Source: Sulfuricurvum sp. (lineage in GTDB: Bacteria > Campylobacterota > Campylobacteria > Campylobacterales > Sulfurimonadaceae). Taken from it: a stretch of DNA of 10,560 nt. The stretch covers positions 1 to 10,560 of the forward strand of contig JAGXHZ010000122.1 of assembly GCA_024635855.1 (NCBI GenBank), given 5' to 3'. Within the stretch, counting starts at the first letter, position 1, and every line of letters begins with the position of its first letter. A model generated the notes under the pieces. It was not told the DNA's origin. It worked only from the letters and a program-made list of their open reading frames with translations, and made no database searches. Positions 1 to 4,466 of the stretch are shown piece after piece. The position numbers and the translations under genes are program-made.

Positions 1-156
1 ACTCTCATATTCATCCGCGATTTTTTGGGTTTGCTCTATCTCGGAAATCGTTTTGGGATGGAGGATAAACATCTGCACCATCGTATCTTCTATAATATCA
101 TCCAAATTATCGAAAAAATCTTCATCAGCATTGCATAAATTGACGTCAATCGTCAT
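1..156 (-). CDS. Partial N-terminus of an unidentified protein, faintly TatD-like
   Basis: An open frame runs from an ATG at 156 leftwards off the window, giving the first 52 residues (beginning MTIDVNLCNADEDFF). The start is backed by AAAGGGG at 161-167, 4 nt before the ATG. The piece is acidic, with no signal peptide or membrane segment. Its layout, a short strand with I-D, then an FFDNLDDIIED helix, a second strand (MFILHP) and a helix ending in KIADEY, resembles the first beta/alpha unit of TatD-family metal-dependent hydrolases. The HxH metal ligands expected in the first strand are absent (N and C stand there). If it belongs to that family it may be a degenerate member. The reading frame is well supported; the family is a guess from a short fragment. 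Confidence 0.65.
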   Translation of the reverse strand, partial: MTIDVNLCNADEDFFDNLDDIIEDTMVQMFILHPKTISEIEQTQKIADEYES

Positions 157-160
157 AAGT

Positions 161-167
161 CCCCTTT
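161..167 (-). promoter_or_regulatory. Ribosome binding site of the left-edge gene
   Basis: AAAGGGG on the minus strand, 4 nt before the ATG at 156. It fixes the start of the partial gene and is the main reason to treat that frame as real. Confidence 0.6.
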
Positions 168-387
168 GGTTTATACTTGGCTTTAGGTATGCAAATACGA
201 TTCTATCCGCTATGATTGAATCCATAAGAAAAGGATCAATCCACAGGGAGATTAACAGAGGGAGTTATTCGTGATATCCTCACCAAATCACCGAATCATT
301 CGCATGGGGTAAAAGTGAGACTGATGAGTGGGGAAGTGGGACGGGTTAAAGAGGTGTTTTAATTTCTTCATTAATTTGAAATTTCTG

Positions 388-393
388 TATAAT
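388..393 (+). promoter_or_regulatory. Probable -10 box of the small AT-rich gene
   Basis: A perfect TATAAT lies 30 nt before the ATG at 423, placing transcription start near 400 and leaving a leader of about 23 nt with the ribosome binding site. No good -35 stands at 16-18 nt; sigma-70 promoters in Campylobacterota often lack one and have T-rich DNA there instead, as here. The box overlaps a short perfect dyad, ATAAT-TAG-ATTAT (389-401), which could be an operator but may be chance in AT-rich DNA. Confidence 0.5.
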
Positions 394-410
394 TAGATTA
401 TTAGCATTGA

Positions 411-416
411 AAGGAG
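411..416 (+). promoter_or_regulatory. Strong ribosome binding site of the small gene
   Basis: AAGGAG, 6 nt before the ATG at 423, is close to the ideal Shine-Dalgarno sequence and spacing. It is better than the sites of most larger genes in this window and is the chief support for the 59-codon frame. Confidence 0.7.
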
Positions 417-422
417 TACAGA

Positions 423-602
423 ATGATTAAATACTTTGATACAAATAAGTTCAATATTTTACGCCAAATAAAAGAAGATTTTAAAAATTGTAATGAAATA
501 GTTTTAGCATGTGATGTTATCATCAAAAAGATGAATTATGGGCTTGAATTTCAAAATGAGTGGAATAATTTTTTAAAAAAATTTCCAGAAACTGTTTTAT
601 AA
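423..602 (+). CDS. Small AT-rich gene, unrecognised 59-residue protein
   Basis: ATG at 423 to TAA at 600-602 encodes 59 residues, starting MIKYFDTNKFNILRQIKEDF and ending KKFPETVL. I do not recognise the family. It is rich in Lys, Asn, Phe and Ile, has no signal peptide or obvious membrane helix, and looks mainly helical and soluble, with two cysteines (C23, C30) and a C-terminal aromatic/basic patch (EWNNFLKKF). My count gives about 22% GC, far below the neighbouring genes, which suggests recent arrival. A TATAAT box and an excellent AAGGAG site precede it, so expression is likely. No partner gene lies beside it, which argues against a complete toxin-antitoxin pair, though a solitary small regulator or remnant of a mobile element remains possible. 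That it is a gene is fairly well supported; its function is unknown. Confidence 0.6.
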   Translation: MIKYFDTNKFNILRQIKEDFKNCNEIVLACDVIIKKMNYGLEFQNEWNNFLKKFPETVL

Positions 603-770
603 TTATTGTTTTCTTTTTCTCACTACTACTCTCATGAGTGGAAATGTATAGATTTTTTATAACTACATTCCCACTTAGGAATAAGCTCGTTTGTAAAATG
701 GGATTAACGTATTAAACACTGATAAATTTGTATCTCGCTGACTATGCCATCCGACACGTCGAACCGCAGG
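603..770. other. Intergenic region between the small gene and the glycosylase gene
   Basis: This 168-bp stretch lies downstream of both flanking genes, which converge here. Beyond the inverted repeat at 637-675 I see no frame, tRNA or GC-rich terminator hairpin. Composition shifts from very AT-rich near the small gene to ordinary by about 735, suggesting the boundary of an inserted segment lies in between. Confidence 0.4.
637..675. repeat. Imperfect inverted repeat, possible hairpin or REP/MITE remnant
   Basis: AGTGGAAATGTA (637-648) and TACATTCCCACT (664-675) are complementary at 11 of 12 positions around a 15-nt AT-rich loop containing TTTTTT. Within the right arm a second small hairpin, ATTCC-CACTTA-GGAAT (667-682), is possible. 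There is no T-tract directly after the right arm, so it is not a classic intrinsic terminator for the small gene. The arm CATTCCCAC loosely resembles arms of REP-like elements mobilised by RAYT transposases, but this is a weak likeness. Confidence 0.45.
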
Positions 771-1421
771 TTAAATGGTCGAGCTGATTCGCTCAACATT
801 CACCTCTTTCCCCTTACTATTCCCCTTCACATACTCCACTATCATCCCGTGAAAATGGGCAAAAGTACACTGAAGGGTTTCGTTATCACAATGTTCGCGT
901 ATTCCACGTTCACACCATTCTTGTAAATCACTGTAACTCTCGAATTCGTATCCAAAAGCATTTAACAAGCGTGCGGTATAACTGTCTACTACCATAACAT
1001 CACGCATACAGGCATAGCAGAGAATCGAATCTGCCGTTTCAGGACCAATCCCTTTCTGACTCAACAGCCATTCTCTATCCACACTGCGAGCAAACTCCTC
1101 AAATGATCCAAAATCTTCGAGTATCACTCCACAAAGGCGAATGATATTTTGAGATTTAGCTTTAACAAGTCCGCTTGGGCGAATTAGCTCCATGAGGGTT
1201 TCGGGATCACATTTAGAGAGGGCTTCAAGCGTTAAAAGCTCATTGTTGGCAAGATTAGCGAGGGAAATGGTAACTCTTGCCCATTGGGTGTTTTGAGTGA
1301 GGATAGCACCCACAACCACTTCAAAGGTACCATGTTCCGGCCACCAAAGAGGCTGTGAATTTTTAAGTAAGTCAAGACGTTCAAGAGCACAAAAAAGTTG
1401 CCATGAATCGGAAAGTTCCAT
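771..1421 (-). CDS. magIII: MagIII-type 3-methyladenine DNA glycosylase (HhH-GPD family)
   Basis: This 216-residue protein should excise alkylated bases such as 3-methyladenine in base-excision repair. It follows H. pylori MagIII nearly end to end, as I recall that sequence: WWP (26-28), LTQNT (41-45), RPSG (81-84), the helix-hairpin-helix WLLSQKGIGPETADSILCY (118-136), the catalytic Asp in VMVVDSY (D146) and FHG (190-192). The endonuclease III lyase lysine in the hairpin is replaced (PET) and the C-terminal four-cysteine iron-sulphur loop is missing, so a single-function glycosylase is expected. Two active-site positions differ from MagIII: Phe45 corresponds to Trp47, and the carbamylated Lys205 to Met193. 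The ATG overlaps the stop of the upstream phosphoesterase gene (TAATG) and has no strong ribosome binding site, so translational coupling is likely. Family confidence is high; exact substrate is inferred. Confidence 0.9.
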   Translation of the reverse strand: MELSDSWQLFCALERLDLLKNSQPLWWPEHGTFEVVVGAILTQNTQWARVTISLANLANNELLTLEALSKCDPETLMELIRPSGLVKAKSQNIIRLCGVILEDFGSFEEFARSVDREWLLSQKGIGPETADSILCYACMRDVMVVDSYTARLLNAFGYEFESYSDLQEWCERGIREHCDNETLQCTFAHFHGMIVEYVKGNSKGKEVNVERISSTI

Positions 1422-2230
1422 TAAGATTCAATCCAGGCATCGGTTCTGAGGCTTCTGCCATCATCAAATATTTTGAGTTTAAACGCTTCGGTGCATTTTC
1501 CCTCTTCGAGTGTCATGATAGCGATTTGTAAAATTTTACGGCATTTTTCCGGTACTTCAAAACGTCCGGACATACCTGTAATAAATCGTTCCAACGGTAC
1601 TTTTGCATCCATTCCGATAACATTATCTCGACATCCGCTCAAACCCATATCCGTAAGATATGCCGTACCTTTTGAAATTTGGAAATCATCACTTCCTACA
1701 TGGGTATGCGTTCCGATAATGCCGCTTACTTCACCCGCAAGCAACATCATCATGGCACGTTTTTCACTGCTGGCTTCGGCATGAAAGTCGATAAAGATAT
1801 GCTTAATGCCTTCTTCTTTGAGTTGCACCACGGTATCGCGAGCGCATCGAAATGCATTATCGACATACGGCATCCCATAATGTCCCATGATATTGAGTAC
1901 GGCGAGCTTTTCACCTGCTACTTCAAAAATACGGCATCCGATTCCCGGCACTCCCGCAGGATAATTGTGCGGGCGAAGCAAAGGAAGAGATTCTAAAAGC
2001 GGAAGTATGTCTTTTTTATCCCATGTATGATTTCCACCGGTCATCACATCGATACCGCAATCAAAGAGCTCCTGTGCATTTTTTAACGTTAAACCAAAAC
2101 CGTGCGAGGCATTTTCATAATTGGCAATGACAAAATCGATTCCATACTCACGTCGAAGTTTTTTAACGTGCTCTTTAATCATCACCCGTCCCGGACGACC
2201 GACGACATCCCCTATAAATGCTATTTTCAC
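1421..2230 (-). CDS. YmdB-family metallophosphoesterase (TIGR00282 type)
   Basis: A 269-residue cytoplasmic protein of the family of Bacillus YmdB, a di-metal phosphodiesterase acting on 2',3'-cyclic nucleotides and affecting RNA turnover and biofilm formation. All metal and catalytic positions are present with near-identical numbering: D8 (FIGDVVGRPGR), E39-N40 (NYENASHG), N67-H68 (GGNHTWD), H150 (IDFHAEASSEK), and H175 and H177 (GTHTHVGSDD). The frame extends upstream to an ATG at 2290, but I chose the GTG at 2230 because family members begin right before the FIGD strand, and GAGG lies 8 nt upstream. The gene is divergent from the YgjP-like gene and shares its stop with the glycosylase start. 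The family is clear; the substrate in this organism is not known. Confidence 0.95.
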   Translation of the reverse strand: MKIAFIGDVVGRPGRVMIKEHVKKLRREYGIDFVIANYENASHGFGLTLKNAQELFDCGIDVMTGGNHTWDKKDILPLLESLPLLRPHNYPAGVPGIGCRIFEVAGEKLAVLNIMGHYGMPYVDNAFRCARDTVVQLKEEGIKHIFIDFHAEASSEKRAMMMLLAGEVSGIIGTHTHVGSDDFQISKGTAYLTDMGLSGCRDNVIGMDAKVPLERFITGMSGRFEVPEKCRKILQIAIMTLEEGKCTEAFKLKIFDDGRSLRTDAWIES

Positions 2231-2273
2231 TACTATTGCCTCATATATTAATAATGAAAGTGTATCATTACGT
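2231..2273. promoter_or_regulatory. Compact divergent promoter region
   Basis: Only 43 bp separate the start codons of the divergent phosphoesterase and metallopeptidase genes. The centre is AT-only, with TATATT at 2244-2249 (plus) and the 8-bp palindrome TATTAATA at 2246-2253, able to act as a -10 element in either direction. No convincing -35 fits, and any -35 of one gene would lie in the coding part of the other. The boxes are tentative. Confidence 0.35.
2239..2242 (-). promoter_or_regulatory. Ribosome binding site deciding the GTG start of the phosphoesterase gene
   Basis: GAGG on the minus strand, 8 nt before the GTG at 2230. Together with the family's usual N-terminus it favours this start over the ATG at 2290, which would overlap the divergent gene. 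Confidence 0.55.
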
Positions 2274-2771
2274 ATGTTAAAGTACATCAACGGTTACAAT
2301 CAAGCTATTAAAACTCAAATAGAATCTTTACTGCACCAAAATAAACTCGGTGAATATCTTCTCAATCGCTATCCCGATACACACGCTTATACCACCGATA
2401 AGAGTCTCTATGATTATGTTATTGATTTAAAAAACAGCCATTTACGCAACAGCTCACCCATCTCAAAAGTCCTCTATGATACTAAAATTCGGGATTTGCA
2501 ATCGGCACTGGGAACGCATACCTTCGTCTCCCGTGTTCAAGGAGGAAAGCTAAAAGCTAAAAATGAGATTCGCATTTCCCATCTTTTTAAAAAAGTACCT
2601 GAACCGTTTTTACGGATGATCGTCATCCATGAGCTTGCCCATCTCAAAGAGAAAGAGCACAACAAAGCCTTTTACAAACTCTGCACCCATATCGAGCCTG
2701 CATATCATCAGCTTGAGTTTGATGTGCGGTTGTATTTGTCACAACGTGATTGTCATGGAGACATCTATTAA
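2274..2771 (+). CDS. YgjP-like (DUF45) zinc metallopeptidase-type protein
   Basis: A 165-residue protein whose second half carries the zincin signature HELAH (H119, E120, H123) followed by H129 in KEKEHNKAFYKLC, the arrangement of the YgjP/DUF45 family, related to SprT and M48 metalloproteases. E120 would be the catalytic base, with H119, H123 and H129 as zinc ligands. Upstream lies the usual strand-rich stretch THTFVSRVQGGKLKAKNEIR (81-100). There is no signal peptide or membrane helix, so it is cytoplasmic; the substrate is unknown for the family. The frame is open further upstream, but that part is antisense to the phosphoesterase gene, so the ATG at 2274 is preferred. No good ribosome binding site precedes it, hinting at weak translation. 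It ends tail-to-tail with rlmC. Confidence 0.85.
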   Translation: MLKYINGYNQAIKTQIESLLHQNKLGEYLLNRYPDTHAYTTDKSLYDYVIDLKNSHLRNSSPISKVLYDTKIRDLQSALGTHTFVSRVQGGKLKAKNEIRISHLFKKVPEPFLRMIVIHELAHLKEKEHNKAFYKLCTHIEPAYHQLEFDVRLYLSQRDCHGDIY

Positions 2772-3886
2772 ACTCTTACTAACTCCACTAACGTCTCATA
2801 ATGCTCCGTATGGGGAAACATATCAAACAATTGCACTTTTTTAACGCTGTACAAAGATAAATAATCCAAATCTTTTGCCAAGCTCGTTGCATTACAGCTT
2901 GAATAAATAATCCGTTTCGGAGCACTTCTCTCAAGCCATTTGCATAATTGTTCCCCCAAGCCTCTGCGCGGAGGATTTACAATGACGACATCAACATTTT
3001 TTCCTGACACAGCGGTAAAACTTGCCGTATCCATTGCCTCAAAGCGAAGGTTTTCAAATCCGATTAATCCAGCCGAATCACGAGCACAGGCAATGGCTTC
3101 ACTCTCGATTTCGATTCCGACAATTTCTCGATCAGCTGCCGCACAATGAAGAGCGAATCCTCCGACACCGCAGTAAAGATCCCAAATCACTTTCGGTTTG
3201 CTTTCACCTACCCACTCAGCAGCTGTTTTATACAACTTAGCCGCGACATCGGTATTGGTTTGAAAAAAACTTTTAGGTCGTATAAAAAGAGGGATACCGT
3301 TTAGCCGCTCTTCGAGACGGATTTGTTCAGTGAGAAAAATTTCTTCTTCACCCTCTAAAATTGCCATATGAATCGGTTGTATATTTACGGTAATAACGCT
3401 TAGTTCAGGGCACAGTGCGATCAACTCGCTTAAACCGTTTTTAAGCCGTGCAATTGCCCCATGGGAACGTAAAACAAAACGGAGCATCATGGAATTATTG
3501 TGTTTGCTTCGCGTCAATAAAACGTATTTAAGCTCCCCTTTTTTCAATCGCACATCATAGGCTTTTATCCCCAAACTTCGCAGCCATGTTTGTGTATTTT
3601 CCAACACATGCTGCATCGAGCCATCATATAAGGGGCATTGAATCAAGCTTACGTCTTCTGAAAGCCCAAGCACCACACCATCACGACTGGGGATGGCTAC
3701 CATTTTGGCTTTATTTCGAAATCCTTTTAATGGACTGGGGGAAGGTTTGATCCACTCTTTGGGATCAAATTTAGAGAGTAAATTGTGTAAGAGCTCACCC
3801 TTTTGTTTTAACTGTTCCGCATAAAAAAAGTCAATCCAAGAGCAAGAGCGGCACAGTTGTGCATCATAAAAGGAACAAAAACTCAT
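2768..3886 (-). CDS. rlmC: 23S rRNA (uracil-747-C5)-methyltransferase RlmC
   Basis: A 372-residue SAM-dependent RNA methyltransferase matching E. coli RlmC (RumB, about 375 residues) along its whole length. The N-terminal iron-sulphur cysteines are C4, C12 and C15 (DAQLCRSCSW), with C84 (QCPLYDGS). Next come GFRNKAKMV (55-63), KKGELKYVLLT (115-125), VNIQPIHMAI (167-176), the SAM loop DLYCGVGGFALHC (236-248), GIEIESEAIACA (257-268), NPPRRGLG (304-311), the nucleophile C331 (YSSCNATSLAKD) and the general base E364 (HTEHYETL). It lacks the TRAM domain of RlmD, and the cysteine cluster excludes TrmA. It lies 9 nt after the CZB gene on the same strand, probably co-transcribed, with only a distant AGGAAG upstream. 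The close likeness to the gammaproteobacterial form suggests possible horizontal transfer. Confidence 0.93.
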   Translation of the reverse strand: MSFCSFYDAQLCRSCSWIDFFYAEQLKQKGELLHNLLSKFDPKEWIKPSPSPLKGFRNKAKMVAIPSRDGVVLGLSEDVSLIQCPLYDGSMQHVLENTQTWLRSLGIKAYDVRLKKGELKYVLLTRSKHNNSMMLRFVLRSHGAIARLKNGLSELIALCPELSVITVNIQPIHMAILEGEEEIFLTEQIRLEERLNGIPLFIRPKSFFQTNTDVAAKLYKTAAEWVGESKPKVIWDLYCGVGGFALHCAAADREIVGIEIESEAIACARDSAGLIGFENLRFEAMDTASFTAVSGKNVDVVIVNPPRRGLGEQLCKWLERSAPKRIIYSSCNATSLAKDLDYLSLYSVKKVQLFDMFPHTEHYETLVELVRV

Positions 3887-3895
3887 ATAGTCTGG

Positions 3896-4363
3896 TTAAC
3901 TTCCTATTTCATTTGCATCAAAAGTACTTTGCGGAATTGCATAAAGACGTCGTTCCAATTTTCCGATATGATCTAAAACCTCATCCGAAGCAGATTGAAG
4001 TTTCGTAAAATACTCTCTCGCCATTTCTCTTTCTTGCTCACTAATTTTCTTTTTCGAACTAAAGAGTTTAGAGAAAAAAGATCGATCGTTATCCGAAAAA
4101 TAAATTTTGAAAATCTTCATATATTGGTCATGCAGAGTAAAATGAGCTTTTTCAATCTCACCTAAACACGACATATTTCCAAACATATTGAGCTTTTGCC
4201 CCTCTCCATAAAACCATTGGCCAAAATTACAGTCCGTACAACTCAAAGGAATTGCACCTTCATCAATAGGGAGACCTTCGATTAATAATTTCGCGCGCTG
4301 AACCCATTTAACGTGAGCTTTTTTTGCATCACCCAAAAGTTGAAGTGTTACCGCTTTATCCAT
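3896..4363 (-). CDS. Stand-alone CZB-domain zinc-binding protein
   Basis: This 155-residue cytoplasmic protein has the chemoreceptor zinc-binding (CZB) signature: H17 in KKAHVKWVQRAK, CNFGQWFYGEG (45-55), then H74 and H78 in KAHFTLHDQY. H17, C45, H74 and H78 are the expected zinc ligands. In known cases CZB domains sit on chemoreceptors or diguanylate cyclases (H. pylori TlpD, E. coli DgcZ) and sense zinc or, through the Zn-Cys centre, hypochlorous acid. Here no output domain is attached; after a basic linker (SSKKK) comes a helical segment (108-140) and a short tail. It may therefore act through a partner. A TTG start at 4405 is possible, but GAGGG lies 8 nt before the ATG at 4363, which is chosen. 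It has its own promoter and precedes rlmC. Partner and role are unknown. Confidence 0.92.
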   Translation of the reverse strand: MDKAVTLQLLGDAKKAHVKWVQRAKLLIEGLPIDEGAIPLSCTDCNFGQWFYGEGQKLNMFGNMSCLGEIEKAHFTLHDQYMKIFKIYFSDNDRSFFSKLFSSKKKISEQEREMAREYFTKLQSASDEVLDHIGKLERRLYAIPQSTFDANEIGS

Positions 4364-4371
4364 GATTATAT

Positions 4372-4376
4372 CCCTC
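4372..4376 (-). promoter_or_regulatory. Ribosome binding site deciding the start of the CZB gene
   Basis: GAGGG on the minus strand, 8 nt before the ATG at 4363. It rules in favour of this ATG over the upstream in-frame TTG (4405) and ATG (4378). Confidence 0.65.
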
Positions 4377-4396
4377 ATTTCGCTATTCAATAACGA

Positions 4397-4402
4397 ATTA
4401 TA
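4397..4402 (-). promoter_or_regulatory. Probable -10 box of the CZB-rlmC pair
   Basis: A perfect TATAAT on the minus strand inside TTTTGTATAATTCG, 33 nt before the ATG at 4363, gives a leader of about 27 nt holding GAGGG. No clear -35 exists; T-rich DNA precedes the box. The position where a -35 would lie is occupied by an inverted repeat (4410-4432). Confidence 0.55.
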
Positions 4403-4409
4403 CAAAATT

Positions 4410-4432
4410 AACGTTATAAAGACATAACGGTT
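4410..4432. promoter_or_regulatory. Dyad over the -35 region of the CZB gene promoter
   Basis: CGTTAT-AAAGAC-ATAACG (4412-4429) is a perfect 6-bp inverted repeat, extended by AA/TT with one bulged base. It is centred near 4420, about one helical turn and a half upstream of the TATAAT at 4397-4402. That position suits an operator for a dimeric regulator. As an RNA stem it is too weak and lacks a T-run to terminate mfd transcripts. Confidence 0.35.
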
Positions 4433-4466
4433 TAATGTTTAATTTTTAAGCACATTTTAGACTCTT

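Larger units (their letters stand above)
157..422. other. Divergent intergenic region between the left-edge gene and the small AT-rich gene
   Basis: This 266-bp stretch holds no open frame with a credible ribosome binding site on either strand. It must carry the upstream signals of both flanking genes. A possible minus-strand -10 (TAGAAT) lies at 200-205, without a good -35. A weak interrupted hairpin (TTCGTGAT against ATCACCGAA) sits around 268-296. At 321-345 is a G-rich tract containing ATGAGTGG and AAGTGGGA, motifs that recur beyond the small gene. The plus-strand promoter and ribosome binding site of the small gene lie at its right end. No tRNA or terminator was recognised. Confidence 0.5.

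Noticed and set aside
376..393. TTGAAA and TATAAT as a -35/-10 pair
   Set aside because: They are only 6 nt apart, far from the 16-18 nt needed, so TTGAAA is not the -35.
730..775. Possible tRNA T-arm (GGTTCGAC on the minus strand)
   Set aside because: The flanking bases do not form a 5-bp T stem and no acceptor or anticodon arm can be built.
744..926. Plus-strand open frame of 60 codons
   Set aside because: Mostly antisense to the glycosylase gene, no ribosome binding site, no family likeness.
2121..2273. N-terminal extension of the YgjP-like protein
   Set aside because: This part is antisense to the conserved start of the phosphoesterase gene and has no family counterpart; the ATG at 2274 fits.
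4364..4405. TTG start of the CZB gene at 4405
   Set aside because: The TATAAT box lies directly beside it and GAGGG is correctly spaced only for the ATG at 4363.
4433..4466. Intrinsic terminator after mfd
   Set aside because: Only AT-rich DNA with no GC-containing stem; read-through into the CZB gene cannot be excluded.
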